A stretch of 64,000 nt of DNA from Gadus chalcogrammus. Its lineage: Eukaryota; Chordata; Actinopteri; Gadiformes; Gadidae. The notes beneath the pieces were generated by a model, which saw only the letters and a program-made list of their open reading frames with translations, was not told the DNA's origin and ran no database searches. Position numbers and translations under genes: made by a program. This document shows positions 17,131-32,130 of the stretch, piece by piece. Positions within the stretch are counted from its first letter, which is position 1, and each line of letters opens with the position of its first letter. The stretch covers positions 19,958,940 through 20,022,939 of the forward strand of contig NC_079422.1 in assembly GCF_026213295.1 (NCBI RefSeq), given 5' to 3'.

Positions 17131-17523
17131 AAGTAATTTCATTCTGAACCCTGGCACACAATTATTGAGGATTATAACATTGTTACAATCTAACACACTT
17201 TATATTCTGATATAAATCCCCCTTACAAACCAAAAACTGGCACTCCAACAACAAATTAATAAATCACCAAAAACAGAACTAGATATTTACAAGTAAGCAA
17301 TAAGTATTAATGCCTACAACTTTTCGAGAAACACAAACAGAACCTTAAAACGTATTTATTTATTAATTAAACTTAGCTAATTAAGGTTTAATCAGCTTCA
17401 TCTAAAAGGCATTGGAGGGGATATATAACGGAAGACCCCAGGGTCGCCAGGAGCCATCACATGACCACTTCCCTTTGGACCGACGGTTCTACCTCAGCCC
17501 GTTCATAGGAGCTGCGGACTCAC

Positions 17524-17611
17524 CTGAAGTCGGTGCCAATCCGCTTGCCATTCTCGGGCTCCCCAGGGTCGGGGCAGTAATTAGACACCTGCTTGATTCC
17601 GCCTTCATTCA
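17524..17611 (-). CDS. csmd3: csmd3 exon 7 of window: Sushi2, N-terminal part
   Basis: The exon is 88 nt and encodes residues 323-352. It reads NEGGIKQVSNYCPDPGEPEN then GKRIGTDFR. The first half continues the spacer; the Cys of NYCPDPG opens Sushi2. The PEPENGKRIG stretch is typical of CSMD Sushi2. The acceptor is cctctccag and the donor is TTCAG|gtgag. It carries two bases (AG) over to the next exon, so unlike Sushi1 and Sushi4 this Sushi domain is split by an intron (1342 bp). Confidence 0.93.
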
Positions 17612-19267
17612 CTGGAGAGGAAACGACAGAGAGACAGAGAGGGGAAGAGAGAGGGAGTTAGAGGGAAAAGGGTACATTCTCCTCGTGCCCGAGATTAATA
17701 CGTCTGGCGGTTTGAGTAACGCCACAGTCTCACAAAATCAGTCTTGAGTTTAACATTCTAGGGACTCATCGCAAACCAGCCCCAAATCTTGTGGAACTGG
17801 GCATTTCACGTTATTTTGCGACTCATTTGCGTCAATCAATCGTGACGTTGGAGGCAGCGATCTTCAAGCGCTTAATTAACTGTAAAAACAAAGTTGGCCA
17901 CCATAACTTCGCTTTTCCAGGTGGGAAGAGATTAGAAACATAAAACCACATCACATTCGGACACCGAAGCTCTACTTAAAGTGCCTATAAAGGTTCCAAA
18001 GCCAACACCCCCACCAGCCACAGTAGAAATACACTTCTTAAAATCCCCTTCCGAATTAGCTAGGCTACGAGACAGGAAATAAGGCATAACTCCACCCCTT
18101 TCTGTTTTGGGTTTCCTGCCAATGTGTCAACAACACTTTAGGTTGTTTGTACGGTTGTCTTTTCATTTAAAGAAGGCGTTGAATGTGAAGTAGGGGAGTG
18201 CATTGAGATCTCATCCTCCTCAAAGCAATGGGGGATTCGTCTGCTCTTTGCGCTCCTCATTTCTTGCCCACGGTGTTGCGTTCAAACCCTCCGCCCCACA
18301 TGAGAGTTATCAAAGTGAACAAAAGGGAAAAGGCAAGGCCTCTTCTCCTCACCAGACGTAATAGAAGAAATCTATCTGGGCCCAAAAGGGACTTAAAGAG
18401 GATTAAATAACCTCCAACTACATCGCAGGAGCCGCAATATTCACTCGGCAAAGCTTTCCATACATACTAATGGTCTCCGTAGCCCAGATAAAAGCCTCCC
18501 AGATGGAATTAAATATATTCCATACCTAGGAAAATACACAGGTTTCCATGAATAAAAGTCAGTGTATATGAATAAAAAAAAAAAAAGCCACATTTCTATG
18601 GCAAGATATTGTGGCAAATAAAAGAAGGAATCAAATAAAGAAGTTGGCTGGAAATGAAATCCAGGAAAAGGGTGATATCACTCTGGCATTAAGACATCAG
18701 ACGCAAGGAATCGTAAATATTCAAAGCGGGTAACGCTCTTTCTCAATTACAACCACTCAAGTTAATTATCGTGGGTTATAATAGTGTTATGGCTGCTTTG
18801 ACGCAGCGGTAATCACGCGGTCTTTTAGCCTGATTTATATATTATATTTATATTATATTTATTCAAAGCCTCTGCATTGTTTGCGTCTCCTTACAAAAGG
18901 AGGGCGGAATTCGATAAGGGCACTTAAGGTCGTGATAGAGATTACAACCAGGTACCACTCAAGTGTCTAGATTTAGTTTATGTTTTTTTCAGACTTGGGC
19001 CCTTGATTAGGTATCGGACTTTATGAGGAGGGATTGTAGCAGATAATTGCTCTGCAGTTTCTGCCAGACGGCAGCGTTGAAGTGAAAAGGGACCGCACTT
19101 CAGTGGAACGCGGTACTGTCTCTGTAAGGTCCTTGAGCGAACGATGCAGCAACAGAAAAAGGAAAAAGGCAAAAAAATAACACAGAACCCACAACGCAAG
19201 CCCCGAATAAACCCAAACAACACAAAACAATGAAAGACATTTGCATAAGAGAAAATAAAAGACTTAC
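17612..19267 (-). other. csmd3 intron between linker and Sushi2 (1656 bp)
   Basis: Ordinary AT-rich intron. I see no repeat array or additional coding motif in it. Confidence 0.65.
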
Positions 19268-19345
19268 TCAAAGAGAGTTTGTTAGTGTTGTCCTTTCCTG
19301 GTAATAATTTAACCCCTCTGGATTTAAGCTCTCCCGAGCTTTTCA
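19268..19345 (-). CDS. csmd3: csmd3 exon 6 of window: linker between CUB2 and Sushi2
   Basis: This short 78-nt exon encodes residues 297-323 and belongs to neither a CUB nor a Sushi fold. The readable segment is VKSSGELKSRGVKLLPGKDN followed by TNKLSL. The ELKSRGVKL(L/M)P core is a known conserved spacer of CSMD proteins, and the LLPGKDN form suits CSMD3. It is basic and probably exposed. I set the acceptor at ctcaaccag because that gives Val-Lys after the previous Gln, as in the family. The donor is TTGA|gtaagtc, and the leftover A makes Met with the next exon. Its length is a multiple of three with matching phases, so skipping would keep the frame. Confidence 0.9.
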
Positions 19346-20835
<1,490 letters not shown>

Positions 20836-21675
20836 TGGACGGACAAACTCTTGTTTAAAAACTAGACGTTAAGAAAGCAAACATTGCAAACATATTAAAT
20901 GTACTATTAAAAATGCCCAAATGCCAAGAATGTATGCTTACATCCTAGCTATTACACACAACACTTCATTACCGATAAAGTACCTTTAATGCCTGGATAT
21001 TATGGTTTCTTTGTACATCTGATGCAAATTTAAATTAGATTTTCAGACATAGCAATATCTGTGCTTTATGATAGCGGTAATGATGTTCCCCACTGGGCAA
21101 TCACCTGCAGTGAAATAGTGAAAAAAGAAATTGTTTTCATCAACAAATGAAAATAGTATTTTTTTCTAACCCGTTTCAAGACAAACAGCAAAACATATCA
21201 GCATGTAATGGGTCATATAATTACTGTCAAAACCTGCTGAAGGTTTTGACAGGCTTACTGTCTGATTAGACACGTAACCATGTTTATTATAAAATATGAA
21301 CAAATAATGTCAAAGAACAATTCTTACTTAATTCACAATGTGTGTGTGTATGTATGTAAAAATCGACATTAAACATTAAATTAGTATTGAGAGCCATTTA
21401 ATTTATTCATTTGTATTTAACTCTTAAAATGTGATGCTAGTTCATTTCCATCTCCAAGGCTTGCGTCAAAGAATGACATTTAATCCCAGCAGTTTATTTA
21501 TTTTTTTATTTAATAGCTGTAATGCAGAGAAGCCACAGGAAGGCTTCAGAATTACTTATTTGAAAAGGCACCTCTTATGCCCTGTCAAGGGAGAGAAACA
21601 GCACAAAGACAATGTAAAACAGTTTGGCCCTGAAACCTGGAAGAAATGCTTGCTTACAAGGACTTCATGGATTTG

Positions 21676-21796
<121 letters not shown>

Positions 21797-23162
21797 TTTC
21801 TGTGTGCGTGCCGTGGAAGATCCTGTGTGTGCATACAAGTCTTTGTAGCTCAATCCATCTTAAATATAACAAACAGTCGGGAGGCGAGGATACTTGGAAG
21901 TGTATTGGCATGCTTTTCCCCATATCCTATTACTAATTTGCCTCTCAACATATACCAGCGTGTTTCAAGCATATGGCTTTAGAGTTAAAAAAAGAAGTAA
22001 AAGTAGAACACAATGCGGGCATCGGGGAGTAATCACACAGATTCAATGCTGCCAGGAGAGTTGTCATTTGTCTAGCTAAGCAGGCCTTGCCTTTATCTCC
22101 CAGCGTGCATCTTGTTCTTCCTCACCAGTCAATAGCGCGCAGCAATGCCACTGTGGCCATTAAAGCACAACCTGAGACAGGAGAGGGAATGAAAGGAAAC
22201 TAAACAAAACGAGACACAGTGGGTCCCAGTGAGCATAAACTATCACGCTGCAGCGCTTCAAGCATCATTTGCTGAGGTGTCGCTGTCACGGAACGGGTGG
22301 GGAGTGGAGTATTCGAGGCGTTTTGTTTACCGTTAGTGAAAAGAGAAGGAGGGGGGGGGGGGGGGAGTTATCTGCACTAGAAATCCAATACTCTATTCGC
22401 CATTAAAGGAAAGAGATTACAATGAAAATGTAGAGATTGATCCAGTCAATCACTTTCTTTACAGGAGATAATTAGAAAAACAAAAAGGGCTTCCTTACAA
22501 AATGGACGGGCCCACATGCACAGCGTATTTCTTAATAGAAAACAGGATGGCTTCTAATGCTAAAGTGCGAAACCATCCATCACCAACGGCGACCCGCACG
22601 GGAGAAGTTTAACCGTGCTTGATTTGACATAAAACTTGACCTTTTATTCGTGACCCAAAAAGAAAAAAAAAAGATAACAAACGACACTGTTCATAAGCCA
22701 ACGTCTGCACGTTGCTGCCACGGAGGCCGTAAGTTATCGCAAGGTTTTGTCGTACCTCTTCAGAAAAATGGATGACGACCATAAAAGTCTGTGGCTGAGC
22801 AGCTGCCTGGCTCCTCCGTAGGCAGGGAAGCAGGGATGTAACTTATTTAAGAGCAGCAGAGGTGAATAAACTGGAGGAGCAAAAGCAAACTACAAGAGCA
22901 CATCAAAACACCATGTGTCACGAACGGCGAATCCAAAGGTCACAGACATTTTACAAGGGGCTCATTTCGCCGCATTACGGACCATGACATTTTGATACGC
23001 TGCAAAAGAAACAATGCAGTTTCTTGCATTAAAGAAATCCCATCATTGAAGTGGAAAAGTCTTTCGGTAAAGGGTTCCGAGTTCCGTGCCGCCTACAAAG
23101 GCGCTGGGAGTCACAGTGGTCTAGTCTGCAGTTGGGATGTCCTGTAGTTCAGATCCCTTTCT

Positions 23163-23290
23163 TTCTTTCGACTGCATTTATACAGCGCTTTTCTAACCGG
23201 TGCCACTCTAAACGCTTCACAAAATTGCCGAGCATTCACCCACTCCGGTTACCAGCAAACCCGCTCTACCTCCTGAGCCATATGCCTCCC
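23163..23290 (-). mobile_element. Shortened SINE copy
   Basis: It has the tail block CTGCATTTATACAGCGCTTT and, at the other end, ACCCGCTCTACCTCCTGAGC, which is the reverse of an A-box-like GGCTCAGGAGGTAGAGCGGG. The middle of the full element is deleted. Confidence 0.7.
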
Positions 23291-26200
23291 CCTTATTCCA
23301 AATGATGAGTCATCATAGCGAGGGAAATCTATGTTTTTGGGCACAAGAGGCCTGAGCCTTGAACTCTCTTGTTACAGTATCACTGCCCTGCTAATACCCG
23401 TCGACTCACCTTTCCATGAACTTAAAAGGCGCGTCAACTCCGGAGCCAAACAGTTACTTCCTGGCTTTCCTCTCTGTGATATAACCAGCGTGGCCAAAGA
23501 GCTAATGAATTACCCATGGCCGTTGGGATGTCTGGTCTCCTGACAAAGATACCACGGGAAGGAGTGGTTGGTTTCTCTGCTGTTTTTCTCCTTCGGTCTG
23601 GACCACAAGATGGGCCACGTCAAATCCAATCGGAGGAATGGGACTCCTCACACAATGAAATTCTTTTCGATCCGTGCAGCAGACTCGCCCTGGCAGTCTG
23701 TTGGTTCCGCCGCAGATAGATATGCAATATTGCTTCTCGCTGATTACTCCCTGGCACACGTGCTATGAGCCTGGCCTCATCCACCTGATAAATCCACAAC
23801 CCCCAAATACTGTTCATAATTTAACTGGATAGGGCAGATGAACTTGAGCAATTTAAGTTGTTCAAATAATTTTGTGATGCTTGTAAGATTTGCTATATTA
23901 GTAGGCTACAACAGTTTACTAAGGACTCCCACAATGGTTTAAATTCTTTGCACATAAAGAAGAGGTGCAGACTAGATAAAAAAAACATGTAGAGACAAGG
24001 CAGGCATGGCAGAAAAGCATAAATCCACACGTGGGAATCAAACGGTTCTTAATTGGCATGATGTGACAATGTAAAAAAAAAAAAGCAGGAATAACAAGAG
24101 TTTAATTAGACACTAGTAGATAACATCAGGGACTGGCAGAAAACAAACGGGGACACATTTCCAGAAGGCTAATTTGTCTTAGAAGTCTGTCTTAGAAGAC
24201 AAAAAAAGAGACGGCCAGTAATTGATTCTGATTGATGGATTTAACAAACGTGCAAAACAATCAAGGACAGCGCCACCGATCATGACTCAAACTCCCGAGG
24301 GAGCCTGGTGTTATTGTGGCGTCGGATTCTGATTGGCTCAAATTAGTGTCAAGTGGCGTCCCTCGCCATCAATACAATTGGCAATATTTTGGTTGCTCTT
24401 AAAAAGTCAGAGGAGCAACAACACACCGACTCTCTGCAGTTCAGCAGAACTAGCTGATTGGACTGTATACTGGGGATTTGATTTGAGAAGAGGCATTGAG
24501 TATTTAGAGTGTCGTCCTTGATATACCAAATACAACAAATTAGCAAGAATGACTAGGCAGACTAAATAGTCTATTTATTCTAGATTTGTATTGATACTTT
24601 TCATAATAACATTGACATGGTTAACCACTGCGGTCAATGCATATTCCCAGCATATCCCATCTGGGAGTAATAGTATTCCGTAAGTACGAGTACAAATCGT
24701 ATCTTATCTGGTTATGTGCAGCAGAGTGACATAAGAGCTGTACGCTTAAAGGTGAAGTTATTGTTCTATGTCCAATGGCAGCCTTAGTATACGCGGTGGG
24801 TCTCTGAGGAGCACAACACAGACCTTCACCTTATCTTACCTGCAATTTGTACTGAGATACCTGGAACCCCACTTCATATTCCTGACGTGTTTAGAGTTCA
24901 ATTCTGCCCAAGATTGAAACATCAACAGCAAACCGGAGACTAGAGACTGAGAAGAATCACAAATAGGTTAATCTTCCCATTATAAACCTCATCTATTCAT
25001 CGAGAGGCAATTTCTTGTGAGCTAGAAAGATGTCACGCTTTGTTTAAAGCATCATTTCACAAATCGGTAATGATGGGCAACTTAAATTTCAGGGTACGTC
25101 TTAGGTGAAGTTTTTAAACTAGTTTATGCGCTTATTCACTGGCTTGCTGGGCAAACAATTTCAACAGTAAGCGGTGCAACGGAAATGACAATACAATCTT
25201 GAACAAATCCTTGTGTTAGCTTTGATTAGCTATAGGATCTTACAGGTCTGGGTGATCAAAGCATCTAACCTTCCCTCCTCCAATAAAAAATTGGTTACCG
25301 ATATCATCGATCAATACTACTTCCTTGAACCAACTCTGCCAAAGACAAACATAACAACAGCAGTAGTATTTGGGTATTCCTGATAATACCCTGTCAAGTA
25401 AAGAACTTGTATGACGATATATTCTTTTTCTTCTCCACAAAAAAAGAAGTAACACGACCCAGTGCTACTCATTTTCTACATTTATGGCAAGAGCCTGCTA
25501 GCACTAAAAGCTCTACTCCAGACTGGGTGCATGGGTTTCTGTTTGTGGGTATATTTCCGTGAAGCCAGGAAAGAGGGTTACAATTGTTCAATGACCCAGG
25601 CTGGAACAGTCCTTTGACTAAACTGAAAGAATCCCTTTCTGGTGCAACCCACCTGTTAGGGTTGCACCAGCAAGTCTGAATTAGTCTGAACGCAACCAGT
25701 CTCACTGAAATCCCAACACGAATCAATTCTGATTTAATTTAGATAATAAATTATCCAGGATAATTTGAAAGGTCTGATGTCAAACAATTCTAATTAATAT
25801 TTTACACACAATAATAAAATGACTACAAAGTAGAGGAAATCAATGCTAAATTTACCACCAAAAAAATACAACTCTGATTCTAAAAGCAGATGCTGAGTCT
25901 GATTGGCCCACAGGTCCCCTGGCTGTCAATCATAGTTATGCAGCTCTTAAACTCAAGGGGTAAATTGATGGCTTGGTGTCTCCACCCACAGCTGGTGTAA
26001 TACGTTGCGATGTCTCTAAAGCAGGGCTGTACAATGGCCTTGTACACAATCACAAGTGCTCATAAAGAGAGTGGGAGAAAGAGCAAACTATTTTACAGGC
26101 AGAGGCTGGTGTGGTTCGCGCCTCGCTTCTATTAGTTTCATTTGTTTTCCTGTCTCTTTATTTACCTCGGCCAGACAGCGGCTTCTGTTTTAACCAGACT

Positions 26201-27673
26201 TAGTGGGTCCCAAGTGACCCATGCAGATTAAAATGAAAACTCTATAGCCTGCAAAGCGGGCAACTCAGAGGCCTCCCATATTGTCACCTTGGTGTTTAGA
26301 AGCCGTATATATTACCCCTGACGGATCTTAGTTTTATCTTCATATTCTAAACACACATCTTTGAATGACATTGAGGCAACAAACCGTTTCCCTGGTAGTC
26401 AACAGATCATCCACTCAGCATAAAGTAACCCCCAGCTGTTGGCTTACTAAGACACACCGCTCCGGTCAGTGAACGAGTTCATTCTGAAGATTTTTTTAAG
26501 CCAAGATGTTTACCTGCGGGGCTGTCATAACACCACATCACTTCCCCGTCACTCGCGCCTCAACCCTGGCTACACACTTGGCAGTCGCCGCCACGCGTGC
26601 TGCCTCCTCCTTTTCACTCTTCCGGCAAACAGTTTTTTTCAACTCCTGGTACCCAACACTGTCTATCAGACTCCCCGACGGCGACTCTGAAGGGAAAAAA
26701 GAGCTCATTGCTAAGTGATTGATTAGTGCTTCTTTGAACCGTGTCCAATTAATCTCTGGCAGGATCACATTTACCTGGAGGATGATCACGTTCACACAAA
26801 GTGACAGGGGGGGAGGGCAGATCGCACGCCTCAAGGTTAATCGGTCAAGTAGTATTTGGTCAGTCCCGTGCCTCGCGAGGGACTGACTTTCCCATCAGCC
26901 CAAATAGAAGACCATAATAATTACGCGTCTCGTTAGATCTCAAAATGGATTTCACTGAAGTTGTACGCGTTAGGGACAACACTTATGAGGCCTTATAAAT
27001 TTGTATTATTATTATGAATGTAACTATTCTCTTCGTCAAGTGCAGTTACAGATGTTAAGCTACTCAGGAAAACATAAAAACGCTTTATCAGACTAATGCC
27101 GTGCCAAAATAAAAAAAATGCAGAAGAATCTGTAATTTTCAGGCTCAGGACGAGCCATTCCTGTCTGAATAGTTTTAACTGACGTGATGTACTAAATGCC
27201 AAGCACTGGAACGCACTTTTGTTGACAACCATAAATAAGTGAGATGAATTGCAATTCCTTCGACTAGACTCAACCTTCGTTTTTTTGACACTTGCACAAC
27301 AAAACGGTTGTGTAACTGTATTACAATGTTGTATAAATACCATGAATCAAGAAGCAGAGAGAATCATGTAGTGCAGGAGGTCGGCAACAAGGATGGCTGA
27401 TTGACGCAATAGAATCTGTTGTGTTGCATGAATGATGAATGATTGTTTTTTTGTGTTTCTGCCGAGCACTTGGCTTCAATTGGGGACTTATGTTTGCGCC
27501 TTATAGTTCAATTCAACCAAAAGGAGAGCTTTGGAAATAATATGTGTTAATTAAAGTAATGAAACATGAATTAAAAAATAAACATTCTTTGGCATAATAA
27601 TCTGTATAATGCACCCGACTTAATCCTTAATTTACAAGCAAAGTTGTTGTTAACTCAAGCCTTTACAAAATAA

Positions 27674-27942
27674 ATGTGGACTGCATTTATATAGCGCTTT
27701 TCCAACCAGTGGCCACTCAAAGCTCTTTACAATATTGCCTAACATTCACCTATTCATACATACATTCACATACCGTCGGGGGTGTCAGTCATGCAATGCG
27801 ACAGCCAGCTCATCGGGAGCAGTTTACGTGAGGTGTATTTCTCAGGGACACCTCGACACTTAGCTAAGAGGAGCCGGGGATCAAACTAGCAACCTTCCGG
27901 TTACAAGCCAACCCACTCTACCGCTTGAGCCACATGTCGCCC
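27674..27942 (-). mobile_element. tRNA-derived SINE, full length, minus orientation
   Basis: Read on the minus strand, it begins with a tRNA-like head: an A box TGGCTCAAGCGG (27932-27921) and a B box GTTTGATCCCC (27887-27877), which together would form an internal pol III promoter. It ends in GGAAAAGCGCTATATAAATG plus CAGTCCA. A sister copy lies at 63539-63771. Confidence 0.8.
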
Positions 27943-28325
27943 ATGCCTCCCCATAATACACCACAAAACACATCCAGCAGACACTGCACACTGCATAATT
28001 AAACAGTATATAGGCTACATCATTCCCTGGATCAGTGATTAAAGACTTCAGAGCCCCAGGGTCCACCAGGCAGACCTGTGCAGTTGGATGTCCTGTGTTT
28101 GCCCTAATCACACCCTTAAAGGATTCTCTTGTCCTCCATCCCGACCATTCTGCCAACGATTTACACAGCAAGGCACCTCTCGCAAATCCCCGGACACGGA
28201 GTGTAAACCGCACAACAACCTCAGGTCCCACATGGCAAAGCGCAGCGTCCGACCCGGCGGCCGTTTGTTTAACACCCGCGGCCGGACGGGGTCAGTCACT
28301 CAGCCCCCCCTGAGAATCCACTCAC

Positions 28326-28569
28326 CAGATGGTGGGCGGTTCGGATCCCTCCACCTCCAGGTAATCCGACTTGTCGTCCATCTGGAACTCGGTGAAGACC
28401 AGCGAGATGGTGTCCCCCGGGTCCGCCAGGATGGTCCACTTGCAGTCCCCGTTGCCGGGGCTACCGGCGGTGACGGTGCTGACCCCCGGGGAGGCGCCGC
28501 CGCCCAGGAAGTCGGGGCTGGAGATGAGGCCGCTGGGGCCGCGCAGAGTGCCTCCGCAGGTGTCCTCCG
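28326..28569 (-). CDS. csmd3: csmd3 exon 4 of window: CUB2, N-terminal part, with an in-frame expansion
   Basis: This exon encodes residues 178-259. It opens AEDTCGGTLRGPSGLISSP, as expected for CUB2, and ends with GDTISLVFTEFQMDDKSDYL then EVEGSEPPTIW. Between SSPDF and the second Cys (GDCKW) there are 20 residues rich in Gly, Ser, Pro and Ala where CSMD family members have about eight (of the type PNEYHNNA). The conserved Tyr and Asn cluster of that loop is therefore missing and about 12 residues are added. The frame stays open and the flanking strands are intact. Acceptor ttgacag and donor ATCTG|gtgag are canonical. The exon is 244 nt and exits with two bases of the Trp codon. Confidence 0.9.
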
Positions 28570-28769
28570 CTGTCAATCAACAGATGAAGGTCAGAGCGGG
28601 TCAGGGGGATAGTGTGAGAATGACTGACGGGAAGGACAGAGGACAAGACTGCTGGGGTTGGGTTTGTCCACAGCCAATCGTGGCATTGAGGACAAAAGGA
28701 GGAGGAGCCTGAGTCAGCAACTTACTTATTAACAGTGATGTTAATTAAAGCAGCAGTAGGTATAACCAC

Positions 28770-29614
28770 TAGGGATGAGTCGGTCGCGACCGATTCGTTC
28801 ACAACGAACGAATCCCGAACGTGAACGACAAGAACTGGTTCTCCAAAACAAGAAGAACTGGTTCTTTGATTCTTTTTTTTTAACATAAACCAAAAATATG
28901 GTCACGTAAATAAAATATACAAACGAACAGAGCTTCGTCTCCCCGCGACTTATATTGATTGAGTCTACAACGTTCTCAAAGATTCAGCCAATGAGAGGTA
29001 GCAATGGTGTTGCAATGGCACCTGGGTAAACAAATGACAAGGCGGTACCGTCGAATATGCGCGCTTTCTCTGTCTGACGTATCTTGGGTCATACCATTCG
29101 ACGTGGGGCCACTCATATATCCCCCTACATTCTTTTGAAAATAGACTTGACCTCCATCTGTTTATTGGATAAACGCATTTCCCAATCCCAGGAGTCTTTG
29201 CTCCATTCTATGTCAATTTAAGAACAAACAAAGAAATTAAACTGCAGTTCGTATTTTTTATTTATGACCATGAAAGTTCTGTAATGCCTGAATAATGAAG
29301 AATGAAATGTAAAGTAAAATAAAATTATAAATGTAAAACCATGAATGAAATATAGAGTAAGCAAGTGGTATAAATATTGGTGGGACGTTTGGTTGTACTA
29401 TATAGTATATCTTCTTGATTTTCACGGGGGTTAGAGCCTAGAAGTCGTTTAAATTATGCTCACGGCCGTCTCGCGGGGGGGGGGGGGGGCGGCACCAAAT
29501 GACGTAATCTGACGTAACGAGCGAATCAAAACGAACGAATCAAACAAACAAATCGTTATAGTGAACTGAACTGAAAGAACTAATTCCGGAAAAGAATCAT
29601 TTTGCCCATCCCTA
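28770..29614. mobile_element. Non-autonomous hAT-type DNA transposon, 845 bp
   Basis: The ends are TAGGGATGAGTC and, inverted, TTTTGCCCATCCCTA. An exact 8-bp target duplication, ATAACCAC, flanks it (28762-28769 and 29615-29622). Inner parts near both ends carry ACGAACGAATC-type repeats in opposite orientation. There is no transposase frame. The 8-bp duplication and short inverted ends fit the hAT superfamily. Confidence 0.88.
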
Positions 29615-31837
29615 ATAACCACCAATAATGATCTTCAAGGTGAGAGGATGAATCAAGCAAGATTCAGCCAATCATGGCAACAACGACAAAAGGAGAAGGA
29701 GGTTGAGGTTGCCACTAATTTATTAACAGTAAGTTTAATAAAAGCAGCTGTATGCAATATCCATCAATATTTATCTTAAAGGTCAGAGGTGGAATCACAC
29801 AAGAAAAGAATGAGTCATTTGTATTGGTGTAAGTGCCATGCTGCAATAAGACATATTTTCAAACCGTTGTCCTGTGCTACAGAATTAAAGGTTACTAGGA
29901 GCGCTAGCTAAGCATTTATAGATTTAGATTTGCTCACATTTCCCAAATTGACTGGAGCGATGAGTCAAAACAGTTTTAACCGATAAACACTACTTATAAA
30001 TGAATCCAAAAGAAACCTTGAATATGAAAATAATGGAGCCCCAAAGCCAAAAGATTAGGAAATGACACACTTCAAACCTCCATTGACAGGAATAACAATA
30101 TTTATCAACCTGATACATGTGTAGCGGATGACTTGACTTAATTTCTCGCAGTATCGAATTCCCCACTGTCTCCTTCGCCCACTTCACCACCCCCCCCGAA
30201 AACCTCTAATTCTCATCAGTGAGTCATGTTGAGTGAAACAAACAAGTAGTGTTCAGCCATTCAGAATTGTTTTCCGATCTATTTTTCCCCTTAAATTAGT
30301 CAGTTGCACAAGAGCCGATATTCAATGCACATAAGCCCAAAGGCATCTCTATTAGACCGCTCTCCCACTTTCTATCTCGCCCGCAACCCCCCATCCATCT
30401 ACCTTTAGATGATTTTCTTCAAATCCCCCTTGGATACTGATTCTCCCTCCCTCCCTCCCTCCCTTCCTCCCTCCCTCTCTTTGGCTTGTGTTTTCAAAGA
30501 ATCTAAATGACAGTCAAGCTTTCACAGCTCTGGGATAATTTAAGGCTAATATGTGACACTGAGGCCGCTGCCCATTTAAAACCTTTGATGGCTCAGCTAC
30601 CCACTCCAGGGCTGTCAGAGCTGCCCCCACCCCAACCCCCACCCCTACCCTCCCCACCCCCACTTGAAATTTCTGCATCACATGATTGGTCAAGGTAACG
30701 AAGAGGTGGATACATTCAGGAGGAGGATGAAAGGGAGGGGAGGGCAGGGGAGAGCGGGTGTGCAGTTGCACGTTAGCTCAATCCTTGTCTTTTAATGGGA
30801 GCACATGCACAGTGCGAGGGTAATGAGCCCAGCAGAACCCCAGCACCCGGAGAAGGAGAGATGCTGCTGGACGAATTGTAACTAAACCATGTTGGGGACT
30901 GGAATATGAATCATGTTAAACTAACAATCGCCTTTGAAAGGACCGAAAAGGAACATACCAAAGGAAATAACGCCGGTACATTCATACTACGAGACACGTC
31001 CTAAATAGCAAAACTTCATATTCTTTGTGTCCTCTGACAACAATTAGTTATTATAAATTCTACCAGCAACCCACACACTCCCCCGGAGGTCTTGGGAGGG
31101 CTTTTCAGTGGACACTGAGAGATAATGCTCAGCGAGGTTCTTTAATTGGTTATGGTCCCTAATTAAAGAAGCTCCTCGGAGACCGGAGACTGCCGTATCG
31201 CTCGTTTAACCTTCAGAGTCGATACCGGAGCCCTGGTTAGGGGCCCAGAGAGTGGCCGTCGGGAGAGGGGAGGAGGGCTGTGGTAAATGGGTTTGAGAGG
31301 GAAGAACAAATAGCAGTAACGCGCCGTTATGAATAAACGAAACAAAAGATAGGAATGAAGAGAGAGAGTAAATTAACTGGGAATGTGTAAAGAAACTAAA
31401 CCTAAATATGGATTATTTCTTTAAAACATACAGAAAAAATTAAGTAAAATGGTTGAGAATGGTGGTGAGTCCGAAAAGATATGTGAATTTTTATTCAACC
31501 AATATGGATTAATTCAATCCCAGGATAGATTTTTGTATCCTTTTGTAATAAGATTTTTTTGGGGAAGAGGACATTGCAGAGAGACAGGGAAGTGTGTTGA
31601 GGCAGAGAGAGAATGACGTGTAGCAGAGGACCACAGGTGGGATTCAAAACGGGGTCGCTACAAGGCACAAAGATCAAATCTTTCAATATGTGACCTTTCC
31701 CCTGGATGCTTGAAGCTTGAAGCCTTAACCTTGTGAGACTCGTGCAGCCAGCCTCTGGCAAAATCACCTTACGTTTTGGTTGACTGCTGTAGTGTGTTGG
31801 TCATTGTGGAGTGTGTGTGGATGATGGTGAGAGGCTG

Positions 31838-32130
31838 CTCACTGCAGAGCCAATGGGTGGAGCTCAACCTAGTCTTGCTCAACCTCTAGGTCCAGCCCCT
31901 CCCCAACTCATTCATACAACTTGGTAGCACAAGGGAACAGACCTCCCTGTTCCCAAGACACTTTATAGTCTAAAACTAACCACTACCTTATCCTATAAAC
32001 CTTACCATAACCCAACCCATAACTGGGTTGATTGGCTAGTGTCAACCCTATCAGCTGGACTAGGTCCAGGGGGGTGGAGCTGGACTCTGTCAACTCTGCT
32101 GCTTTGGCTCTGTCTGCAGTGAGTACCACT
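31838..32130. repeat. Fold-back repeat
   Basis: CTCACTGCAGAGCCAA near 31840 is answered by TTGGCTCTGTCTGCAGTGAG near 32103-32122, and the GGTGGAGCT blocks next to them are also mirrored. Probably a decayed MITE; no clear target duplication is seen. Confidence 0.6.
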
